Source: Actinomadura sp. BRA 177 (GTDB lineage Bacteria; Actinomycetota; Actinomycetes; Streptosporangiales; Streptosporangiaceae). From it: DNA of 50,197 nucleotides. Made by a program: the position numbers and the translations under genes. Location: positions 1 to 50,197 of the forward strand of contig NZ_JABXFD010000534.1 in NCBI RefSeq assembly GCF_013372625.1, read 5' to 3'. This document shows, in pieces, positions 43,702 through 50,197 of this stretch; the first letter of the stretch is position 1, and every line of letters begins with the position of its first letter. The notes under the pieces are model-generated. The model did no database searches. It had not been told where the DNA came from and worked only from the letters and a program-made list of their open reading frames with translations.

Positions 43702-44790
43702 TTACCGCGTACCGGACGGTGCCTGCCGGCCCTTGGGCTGGCGGGTTGGGAGGGCGTAGCGGACGATCTTTTTCCAGGTGCTCGTGACCTGCTTGGAGAG
43801 GGAGCCCGTGTGGTACGGGAGGTCGTACTTGTCGCACAGTTCCCGGATGCGCGGGGCGATCTCCGCGTACCGGTTGCTCGGCATGTCCGGGAACAGGTGG
43901 TGCTCGATCTGGTGGCTGAGGTTGCCGGTCATCAGGTGGAACAGCGCTCCGCCTGAGATGTTCGCCGAGCCGCACAGCTGCCGGACGTACCACTCGCCCT
44001 TCGTCTCGCCGTCGAGGCGCTCCTCTTCGAACACCTCGACGTCGCCGGGGAAGTGCCCGCAGAAGATGATCATGTGGGCCCAGACGTTGCGGGCGACGTT
44101 GGCGGTGAAGTTCGCGGCCAGCGTGGAGGCGAACTGCGGGCCGCTGAGCAGCGGGAACGCGAGGTAGTCCTTGCCCCACTGGCGGCGGATCTTGCGGCCG
44201 ATCTGGCGCAGCTTGTCCTTGGTGACCACCATGTCGGCCGTCCCCGCCCGGATCTTGTCGATCTCCAGGTCGTGCAGCGCCACCCCGTACTCGAAGAACA
44301 TCGCGAGGAGGAGGTTGTAGAGCGGCTGCGGGAGGTGGGCGGGGCTCCACGGCTGCTCGGGCGCGACGCGCAGGATGCCGTAGCCGACGTCGTTGTCCTT
44401 GCCGAGGACGTTCGTGAACGTGTGATGGACGAAGTTGTGCGAGTGCTTCCACTGCTCGGCGGGGGACACGTTGTCCCACTCCCAGCTCGTCGAGTGGATC
44501 TTCGGGTCGCGCATCCAGTCCCACTGGCCGTGCATGACGTTGTGCCCGATCTCCATGTTCTCCAGGATCTTCGCGACGGTGAGCGTCGCGGTCCCGGCGA
44601 CCCAGGCGGGCGGCAGCGAGGACGCCATCAGCAGCGCCCGGCCGGCGATCTCCAGGCCGCGCTGCCAGCGGATCACCCGGTGGATGTAGGAAGCGTCGCG
44701 CTCGCCGAGACCGGACATGATCTCCTCGCGCAGCGCGTCCAGCTCGGCGGCGATCGTGTCGTAGTCCGCGGTCGTCAGATGGTCGGTCAT
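43702..44790 (-). CDS. Acyl-CoA/fatty acid desaturase (membrane di-iron)
   Basis: The 362-aa membrane enzyme has the three His boxes: GHNVMHGQ (HX3H), HNFVHHTF (HX2HH) and QIEHHLFPD (HX2HH), which bind the di-iron centre. Hydrophobic pairs near 60-85 and the segment around LLLAMFFEYGVAL form the membrane anchors. It introduces a double bond into acyl chains using O2 and electrons from the adjacent reductase. ATG 44790 is chosen (MTDHLTTADYD) with AGGGGG upstream. It starts 11 bp after the reductase stop and is co-transcribed with it. It adjusts membrane fluidity; regulation by the operator at 46022 is likely. Confidence 0.93.
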   Translation of the reverse strand: MTDHLTTADYDTIAAELDALREEIMSGLGERDASYIHRVIRWQRGLEIAGRALLMASSLPPAWVAGTATLTVAKILENMEIGHNVMHGQWDWMRDPKIHSTSWEWDNVSPAEQWKHSHNFVHHTFTNVLGKDNDVGYGILRVAPEQPWSPAHLPQPLYNLLLAMFFEYGVALHDLEIDKIRAGTADMVVTKDKLRQIGRKIRRQWGKDYLAFPLLSGPQFASTLAANFTANVARNVWAHMIIFCGHFPGDVEVFEEERLDGETKGEWYVRQLCGSANISGGALFHLMTGNLSHQIEHHLFPDMPSNRYAEIAPRIRELCDKYDLPYHTGSLSKQVTSTWKKIVRYALPTRQPKGRQAPSGTR

Positions 44791-44801
44791 GGGGGTCCCC
44801 C

Positions 44802-45998
44802 TCAGAGTTCGATTTCCACGGGGCCGGCGGCGGCCGAGACGCACGTCTGGACGATCTCGCCCTCCTCGCCGTGCACCCTGCCGGTGCGCAGGTCACGGAC
44901 CTGCCCGGAGCACAACCGGCCGACGCAGCCGTAGCAGATGCCCATCCGGCAGCCGCTCGGCAGCAGCGCGCCGGCGTTCTCCCCGGCCACCAGGAGCGGC
45001 GTGCTCCCGTCGGCGTCCACCTCGACGCCGCTCCTGGTGAACGTGACGCGCCCGCCCTCGCCGCCGCCTTGCAGGACGGTCCGGAAACGCTCGACGCGCA
45101 GCTTCTCCTCGGCTCCTTCGGCGCGCCAGAACGCGGTGAGGTCGTCCAGCATCTCGCCGGGGCCGCAGGCCCATGCGTCGCGTTCCGCCCAGTCGGGGCA
45201 TATGTCCGGCAGGTCGGACGGCTTGCATCGGCCACCGGTGGACGTGTGCCGCTCGTGCAGCCGCACCCCGGCCAGCTTGCGCAGTTCCGCCCCGAAGATC
45301 ACATCCCCGGCCGTCCGGTCCGAGTGCACGACCACGATGTCGGGCATGCCGCCAGGAATCGCGTTGCAGGTCGTGCGGTCGTCGGCCGCGTACTCCGCGG
45401 CGCATCCGGACGTCGAGATCGTCCCCCAGCTCGGCGATGCGGTGCCCGGCGAACCGCCACCAGTGTGGACGTCGGCCGTGTTCGCCGGGTTGGTGAGGTG
45501 GCGGAGCATGGCCATCACCGGCGTGATCCCGCTGCCGGCCGTGATGAACAGGAGTTTCCCGGGGACGGGCGACGGGAGCGTGAAGTCGCCCTCGGCCGGG
45601 GCCAGGCGGACGATCGTTCCGGGACGGATCTCGTTGACGAGGTGCGCGGAGACGAAGCCGTCGCGGGCCGCCTTGACGGTGATGGTGATCCGTCCGTCCC
45701 GCCGGGGCGGGGACGACAGGGAGAACGTCCGCCAGTGCCGGACGCCGCCGACGTCCACGCCGACCCTGATCCATTGGCCCGGACGGTGCCCCGGCCACGT
45801 CCGGCCCGGCTTGATCACGAGGGTCGCCGTGGCCGGTGCCTCATGGCGGACGGCCTCGACGCGTCCGCGCAGGTCGGTGGCCGACCACAGCGGGTTGACC
45901 AGGCCGAGGTAGTCCTCCGGCAGGAGCGGTGTCGTGAGGAGCCGGGCCGCCTGCACGATCCGCCGGCCCGCGCTCGGACGCCGCGTCGCGGTGATCAC
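44802..45998 (-). CDS. Ferredoxin reductase with plant-type 2Fe-2S domain, partner of the desaturase
   Basis: The 398-aa protein has an FAD-binding domain (RTFSLSSPPR near residue 90), an NAD-binding domain (ITAGSGITPVMAM near 155) and a C-terminal plant-type 2Fe-2S domain. Cys in SGCRMGICYGCVG and a last Cys in VQTCVSA bind the cluster. It passes electrons from NAD(P)H to the desaturase. Between ITPVMAMLRHL and PDIVVVHSDR lies an insertion of about 50 residues (NPANTADVHTGGG, SPSWGTISTSGCAAEYAADD, TTCNAIPGG) not expected in this family; the insertion carries two Cys. GTG 45998 follows GGGGAGG. It is the first gene of the operon. Confidence 0.92.
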   Translation of the reverse strand: MITATRRPSAGRRIVQAARLLTTPLLPEDYLGLVNPLWSATDLRGRVEAVRHEAPATATLVIKPGRTWPGHRPGQWIRVGVDVGGVRHWRTFSLSSPPRRDGRITITVKAARDGFVSAHLVNEIRPGTIVRLAPAEGDFTLPSPVPGKLLFITAGSGITPVMAMLRHLTNPANTADVHTGGGSPGTASPSWGTISTSGCAAEYAADDRTTCNAIPGGMPDIVVVHSDRTAGDVIFGAELRKLAGVRLHERHTSTGGRCKPSDLPDICPDWAERDAWACGPGEMLDDLTAFWRAEGAEEKLRVERFRTVLQGGGEGGRVTFTRSGVEVDADGSTPLLVAGENAGALLPSGCRMGICYGCVGRLCSGQVRDLRTGRVHGEEGEIVQTCVSAAAGPVEIEL

Positions 45999-46332
45999 GT
46001 TGCCTCCCCGATGGCGTTAACTTACGCTTGCGTAACCTACGGTCGCGTAGGAATCGGGGGATGTTCAAGGCATACGGCGCTAAAGCGACAGGCATCACAC
46101 CATCGCATGATGTTCCATCTGGCGGTGTAGAGTTCAGTGACAAGAACGGCGCCGCAGGTTGTCGCCAGGCAGCGAAATCTCGTCCCGCCCGCAAGATCCC
46201 AGCGCCGCTGCGCGTCTCGTGCCATGCGCTCTGCGGTACGTCCCGTCGCGACCCGCCGCCCCTGCGTCGCTCTCATTTGATTCTCACTCTCGCCTCACCC
46301 GAGCCACATGCGCGAGCAAGAACCTCATCCGC
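45999..46332. promoter_or_regulatory. Divergent promoter region, reductase/desaturase versus ABC exporter
   Basis: This 334-bp stretch separates the two divergent operons. It holds the double palindrome at 46022-46051 next to the reductase start. The side toward the exporter (46100-46330) has no recognisable motif. The upstream extension of the exporter-adaptor frame here is Arg/Ser-rich and not considered coding. Confidence 0.5.
46022..46051. promoter_or_regulatory. Double palindromic operator (TetR-type) of the desaturase operon
   Basis: TTACGC-TT-GCGTAA (46022-46035) is followed at once by CCTACG-GTCG-CGTAGG (46036-46051). The two 15-bp blocks also share a direct-repeat spacing. Adjacent palindromes with TACG/CGTA half sites are typical of TetR-family control of desaturase genes in actinomycetes. 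The site begins 23 bp before the reductase start, where bound repressor would block transcription. The repressor gene is not in the window. Confidence 0.65.
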
Positions 46333-47505
46333 ATGAATCGGCCGTTTCAACGCCGGACGCTCCTCATCAACGGCGCGCTCGGCGTGCTGCTTGTCGCGGG
46401 TGCCGGCACCGCGTACCTCACCCTCGGCGACGGAGGTGACGACGCCGCCGCGTCCACCCGGGTCACCCGCGTGGCGCGCGGGACCGTGGAGTCGTCGGTG
46501 TCGGCGTCCGGCTCGGTCGAGAGCGCCAAGAGCCGCTCCCTGTCGTTCGGCGCCTCCGGCACGGTCACGAAGATCTACGCCAAGGCGGGGGAGAAGGTCT
46601 CGAAGGGCGACGTCCTCGCCCGGCTCGACCAGACCGACGCGCTGGCGAGCGTCAACCTCGCCAAGGCGAACCTGGCCGTGGCCGCCAAGGGCGACACGTC
46701 GTCCGAGAAGGGCTACGCCGGCTATCTGCAGGCGAAGAACTCCTATAACTCCGCTTTGCGCACCTACCAGGGGACCGTCCTGAAGGCCCCGTTCGCCGGG
46801 ACGATCACCGCCGTCAACGGGACGGTGGGCGGCAGCTCCGGCGGCTCCGGCGGTTCGAGTTCCAGTTCGGGATCGGATTCCGGCTCGGGCGGGTCTTCGC
46901 CGGCTGGCTCGTCGTCCTCGTCTTCGTCCTCGTCGAGCTCCGGCTTCATGGAGATCGCCGACACTGCGAACCTCCAGATCCAGGGGAACTTCACCGAGGC
47001 GGACACGACCAAGCTGAAGGTCGGCCAGTCGGCGGCCGTCTCGTTCGACGCGCTCACCGGCAAGACCGCCACCGGCAAGATCACCGCGATCGGGATGGCG
47101 CCGACGACCACCGACAATGTCGTGAAATTCCCCGCTACGATCTCGCTCGGCGACGTCCCGTCCGGGGTCCGGCTCGGCCAGACCGCCACGGTCGAGATCA
47201 CCGTCGCGAAGGCGGAGGACGTCCTTTATGTGCCGAGCGCGGCGGTCAGGACGGCCGGCGGGCAGAGCACCGTCACGGTCGTCCGGAACGGCAAGCAGAG
47301 CACCGTCACGGTCGAGGTCGGAGTCAAGGGCGACCAGGGCACCGAGATCACATCGGGTCTGGAGGAGGGTGACCAGGTCGTCGTCACGTCCACGAGCACT
47401 CCTGGGACGTCCGGTACCAGCGGCCGTCAAGGCTTCCCCGGCGGCGGCGCAGGCGGTGGTCCGCCCGGCGGCGGTGGGGCGCCGGGCGGGGGAGGCCGCC
47501 GATGA
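46333..47505 (+). CDS. MacA/HlyD-like efflux adaptor protein
   Basis: The 390-aa protein has one N-terminal membrane helix (LLINGALGVLLVAGAGTAYL, about 8-28). A biotinyl-lipoyl-like strand pair follows, with SLSFGASGTVTKIYAKAGEK, GDVLARLDQTDA and VLKAPFAGTITAVNG. A Ser/Gly-only linker of about 40 residues (about 176-215) interrupts the lipoyl domain. Beta-barrel strands (MEIADTANLQIQG, GQSAAVSFDALTG) and a Gly/Pro-rich tail complete it. The coiled-coil hairpin typical of Gram-negative MacA is reduced to about 40 residues, as expected without an outer membrane. ATG 46333 is chosen. The stop overlaps the ATPase start (ATGA). Confidence 0.88.
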   Translation: MNRPFQRRTLLINGALGVLLVAGAGTAYLTLGDGGDDAAASTRVTRVARGTVESSVSASGSVESAKSRSLSFGASGTVTKIYAKAGEKVSKGDVLARLDQTDALASVNLAKANLAVAAKGDTSSEKGYAGYLQAKNSYNSALRTYQGTVLKAPFAGTITAVNGTVGGSSGGSGGSSSSSGSDSGSGGSSPAGSSSSSSSSSSSGFMEIADTANLQIQGNFTEADTTKLKVGQSAAVSFDALTGKTATGKITAIGMAPTTTDNVVKFPATISLGDVPSGVRLGQTATVEITVAKAEDVLYVPSAAVRTAGGQSTVTVVRNGKQSTVTVEVGVKGDQGTEITSGLEEGDQVVVTSTSTPGTSGTSGRQGFPGGGAGGGPPGGGGAPGGGGRR

Positions 47506-48266
47506 CCGTCCAGGCGCGGGCCCGCCGCCCGGCCCCGGTGCTCGACCTCCGCGACGTCACCAAGGTGTATGGGACGGGCGAAACGGCCGTCCACGCTCTG
47601 CAGGGCGTCACGTTGACCGTGGAACGCGGCGACTTCGTGGCGATCATGGGTGCGTCCGGCTCCGGCAAATCGACCCTGATGAACATCATCGGCTGCCTGG
47701 ACGCGCCGAACGCCGGCCGCTACCTCCTCGACGGCATCGACGTCGCCGGCCTGGACGAGCGGAGCCTCGCGATCCTGCGCAACCGGCGGATCGGGTTCGT
47801 CTTCCAGTCCTTCAACCTCATCCCGAGGATGAGCGCGCAGGCCAACGTCGAACTGCCCCTCGCGTACGGCGGGATCAAGGGCGCCGACCGGCGGCGCCGC
47901 GCCCTCGCCGCGCTCCGCGAGGTCGGGCTCGCCGACCGGACCCGGCACGAGCCGAACGAACTGTCCGGCGGCCAGCAGCAGCGCGTCGCCGTGGCCCGCG
48001 CCCTCGTCACCGCGCCGGCGCTGCTGCTCGCCGACGAGCCGACCGGCGCGCTCGACAGCGGATCCACCGCCGACGTCCTCGGCGTCTTCGACCGGCTCGC
48101 CCTCGCCGGCCGCACCATCATCGTGATCACGCACGAGGACGACGTCGCCGCGCACGCCAAACGCGTCGTCCGGCTGGTGGACGGCCGGATCGTCGAGGAC
48201 GTCCGCCGCGCCCCCGTCACCGGCCCGCCGCCCAACGTCTCGTGGACGACGGAGGGCGCGCGTTGA
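47502..48266 (+). CDS. ABC transporter ATP-binding protein (MacB/LolD type)
   Basis: The 254-aa ATPase has Walker A GASGSGKST near residue 50, a Q-loop (RIGFVFQSFNLIPRMSA), the signature LSGGQQQRVAVARAL near 150, Walker B LLLADEPTGALD and the switch His in VITHEDDVA. It powers the permease encoded next, and its start and stop overlap both neighbours. The family exports drugs, peptides or lipids; the substrate here is unknown. Confidence 0.95.
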   Translation: MTVQARARRPAPVLDLRDVTKVYGTGETAVHALQGVTLTVERGDFVAIMGASGSGKSTLMNIIGCLDAPNAGRYLLDGIDVAGLDERSLAILRNRRIGFVFQSFNLIPRMSAQANVELPLAYGGIKGADRRRRALAALREVGLADRTRHEPNELSGGQQQRVAVARALVTAPALLLADEPTGALDSGSTADVLGVFDRLALAGRTIIVITHEDDVAAHAKRVVRLVDGRIVEDVRRAPVTGPPPNVSWTTEGAR

Positions 48267-49495
48267 GCGTCTTCGACATCCTGCGGTTCGCGTTGCGCGG
48301 ACTCTCCGCCAACAAGCTGCGCAGCTTCCTCACCACGCTGGGCATCCTGATCGGCGTCGCCGCGGTGATCCTGCTGGTCGCGGTCGGGAACGGCTCGTCC
48401 GAGCAGATCAAGAAGAGCATCCAGCGGCTCGGCGCCGACTCGCTGACCGTCTCCCCGTCCACGACCGGCGGTGGCGGCGGGTTCCGCGGGCCGGCCGGCG
48501 CCGACCAGAGCACCGGCCCCCGAACCCAGGCCCACGACCTCACCACGGACGATGCTCAGGCCCTCCTCCAGGCGTCCTCGGTCAAGAGCGCCTCGCCGGT
48601 CGTGACGAGCCAGTCGGTTACCGCCGGGTACGAGGGGACGAGCGCGACCATCAGCCAGTTCGTCGGCACGTCCCCGTCCTACTTCGGCGCGGCGAACAAG
48701 ACCATCGCGTCCGGTGCCCTGTTCACTCAGGGGGACGTGACGGCCGCGCGCAAGACCGTGGTGATCGGCAGCACCGTCGCGTCCGACCTGTTCGGACGGG
48801 CCGACCCGCTCGGCAAGAAGATCGACGTCGGCGGGATCCGGTTCACGATCGCCGGCGTCCTGAAGGCGACGGGGTCGTCCTCGTCGTCGTTCTCCGACCC
48901 GGACAGCATCGCCGTCGCACCCCTCCCGGCCGTCCAGGAGACCCTCACCGGATACGGCGGCCTCGACCAGATCATCGTCCAGGCACAGGACAGCGACGCC
49001 GTCGACACCGCCCAAGCCGAGATCACCGGGATCCTGGGACAGCGCCACGGCACCACCGACTTCACCGTGTCGAGCCAGGCCAGCGTCCAGTCGGCGGTGA
49101 GCGAGTCGAGCCGCACGTTCACCGTCCTGCTCGGCGCGGTCGCGGCGATCAGCCTGCTCGTCGGCGGTATCGGCATCACCAACATCATGCTGGTCACCGT
49201 CACCGAGCGGACCCGCGAGATCGGCATCCGCAAGGCCATCGGCGCGCCGCGCGGCGCGATCCTCGGCCAGTTCGTCGCGGAGGCCACCGTCCTCAGCCTC
49301 ATCGGCGGGCTCCTCGGCGTCCTCGTGGGCGTCGTCGGCAGCCTCTTCCCGATCGCCGGCGTCGAACCCGTCCTGGTGCCGTCGTCGATCGTCCTCGCCC
49401 TGGGCGTCTCCGTGGCGATCGGCCTGTTCTTCGGCGGCTACCCCGCCGGGCGCGCGGCCAGGCTCCGTCCGATCGAGGCACTCCGCCATGACTGA
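48263..49495 (+). CDS. MacB-like ABC transporter permease
   Basis: The 410-aa permease starts at TTG 48263, overlapping the ATPase stop (TTGA). It has a first helix LRSFLTTLGILIGVAAVILL with the family's amphipathic entry (RFALRGLSANKLR). A large extracytoplasmic MacB_PCD domain follows (about 45-280). The C-terminal FtsX-type block has three helices (LLGAVAAISLLVGGIGITNI, then ERTREIGIRKAIGA, then LIGGLLGVLVGVVG). With the adaptor and ATPase it forms a complete exporter. A longer ORF in this frame from 47228 is an overlap artefact. Confidence 0.94.
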   Translation: MSVFDILRFALRGLSANKLRSFLTTLGILIGVAAVILLVAVGNGSSEQIKKSIQRLGADSLTVSPSTTGGGGGFRGPAGADQSTGPRTQAHDLTTDDAQALLQASSVKSASPVVTSQSVTAGYEGTSATISQFVGTSPSYFGAANKTIASGALFTQGDVTAARKTVVIGSTVASDLFGRADPLGKKIDVGGIRFTIAGVLKATGSSSSSFSDPDSIAVAPLPAVQETLTGYGGLDQIIVQAQDSDAVDTAQAEITGILGQRHGTTDFTVSSQASVQSAVSESSRTFTVLLGAVAAISLLVGGIGITNIMLVTVTERTREIGIRKAIGAPRGAILGQFVAEATVLSLIGGLLGVLVGVVGSLFPIAGVEPVLVPSSIVLALGVSVAIGLFFGGYPAGRAARLRPIEALRHD

Positions 49496-49511
49496 CCAGC
49501 AAAGGAGAACC

Positions 49512-50027
49512 GTGAGCCACTCTCGCGGAGACGGACCACCCGCCATGCCGGACGCGGAACTGCTGGCCAATTCACCGTTCGACGACGACCTCGACGCCTC
49601 ACTGGCGGCGCGTCCGACCGGGCGGTCGCGGCCGACGCTCTACCTTGCCGCCGGGATCATCCTGGTCGCGGGCTTCTTGGGCGGAGTGCAGGCCCAGAAA
49701 TGGTCGTCGTCCGGCTCCCCTTCGCCGACCGGCGGAGCCGAAGGCGGCGGCGCCCCAGAAGCCCGAGCCCCGGGACAGGGCAACGGCCCGCCGGGCGGCG
49801 GAATGACCGCCGGAACCATAACCAAGATCGTCGGCAACACCCTCTACCTCCGAACCTCGTCCGGCCAGACCGTGAGGGTCCGGACCGGCAGGACGACCAA
49901 GGTCCGCATCACCAAGGACGGCGAACTGCGGGACCTCGACACGGGCGCGACCGTAACCGTCCGCGGGACGAAGGGCGAGGACGGCACGGTCACCGCGACG
50001 ACGGTGAACCAGGGCACGGCCCGCTGA
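49512..50027 (+). CDS. Single-pass membrane protein with DUF5666-like extracytoplasmic domain
   Basis: The product is about 171 aa: a disordered acidic cytoplasmic part, one membrane helix (LYLAAGIILVAGFLGGVQAQ, about 45-65), a Gly/Pro/Ala-rich linker and a beta-strand domain. That domain (GTITKIVGNTLYLRTSSGQT, VRVRTGRTTKVRITKDGEL, DTGATVTVRGTK) has the OB-like DUF5666 strand pattern. GTG 49512 follows AAAGGAG; ATG 49488 overlaps the permease end and is the alternative start. It is the fourth gene of the exporter operon. Its role is unknown, perhaps assembly or substrate presentation. Confidence 0.78.
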   Translation: MSHSRGDGPPAMPDAELLANSPFDDDLDASLAARPTGRSRPTLYLAAGIILVAGFLGGVQAQKWSSSGSPSPTGGAEGGGAPEARAPGQGNGPPGGGMTAGTITKIVGNTLYLRTSSGQTVRVRTGRTTKVRITKDGELRDLDTGATVTVRGTKGEDGTVTATTVNQGTAR

Positions 50028-50117
50028 CCAGCAAATGAGGACGAACAGAACAAGTCGGACATTAGGCGTCCTAGTACTACATAGCTAGATCTCGGTAAGC
50101 GATCGAACGATTCCTGT

Positions 50118-50129
50118 ACGTGATCACGT
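50118..50129. promoter_or_regulatory. 12-bp palindrome near the right edge
   Basis: ACGTGATCACGT is a perfect palindrome 22 bp before a possible start codon at 50152. It could be an operator of the gene that begins there. Confidence 0.3.
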
Positions 50130-50151
50130 TGGGTGGTGCAACGCTGTCTGC

Positions 50152-50197
50152 ATGCCTGAGGCTCGTGAGTTCGCCGGTGCGGTAACCGCAGCAGATC
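50152..50197 (+). CDS. Possible start of a gene cut by the window edge
   Basis: An open frame starts at ATG 50152 (MPEAREFAGAVTAAD) and runs to the window end. Only 15 codons are visible and no ribosome-binding site is evident; family unknown. Confidence 0.25.
   Translation, partial: MPEAREFAGAVTAAD

Overview
High-G+C actinomycete DNA. The codon bias, GTG/TTG starts with strong Shine-Dalgarno sites, chaplin repeats, an MFS-thymidylate kinase fusion, SPASM-type radical SAM and RsbW-like proteins all point to a filamentous actinobacterium. An Actinomadura/Thermomonosporaceae-like host is my inference; no 16S or other decisive marker is present.

Left part (1-16,558) is accessory. It opens with an N6-adenine DNA methyltransferase of visibly lower G+C. 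Next is a minus-strand operon of an XRE-TPR regulator and a SLOG-fold nucleotide-binding protein. Divergent from it runs a tightly coupled plus-strand run: two small proteins, a radical SAM/SPASM enzyme, a second (non-housekeeping) thymidylate-kinase-like enzyme and an endonuclease/exonuclease/phosphatase enzyme. A CYTH triphosphate enzyme converges on this run, and an RsbW-like ATPase follows. This nucleotide-centred cassette is the best candidate here for an undescribed system. From 9,124 to 16,558 lies an integrated mobile element: a winged-helix coiled-coil protein, a replication-relaxation protein, a VirD4-like coupling ATPase, a small recombinase-associated protein and a large serine recombinase. 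The recombinase reading frame runs into the 3' half of a tRNA-Leu(GAG) gene, which marks the right-hand junction.

Right part (16,500-50,197) looks chromosomal. It contains an M20 peptidase, a secreted Pro-rich protein and a large seven-repeat chaplin-like surface protein. A DNA-replication block follows: topA, an MFS-Tmk fusion and holB. After it come a subtilase, two stand-alone FtsX-extracellular-domain proteins flanking a remnant of an ECF sigma factor, a low-molecular-weight tyrosine phosphatase with a fructosamine-kinase-like protein, a single-chain molybdenum hydroxylase of 1,493 aa, a membrane-anchored propeller-like protein, a PSP1/RicT protein and an NhaA-thioredoxin fusion. Next are a secreted S1 protease homologue that has lost all three catalytic residues, a broken small gene, a GNAT protein and a desaturase/reductase operon behind a double palindromic operator. 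A MacAB-type ABC exporter operon ends the window.

Several gene pairs are translationally coupled by ATGA/GTGA/TTGA overlaps (rSAM-Tmk, VirD4-Replic_Relax, small protein-recombinase, sigma remnant-FtsX-ECD, adaptor-ATPase-permease). Perfect GC-rich hairpins mark the ends of several units.
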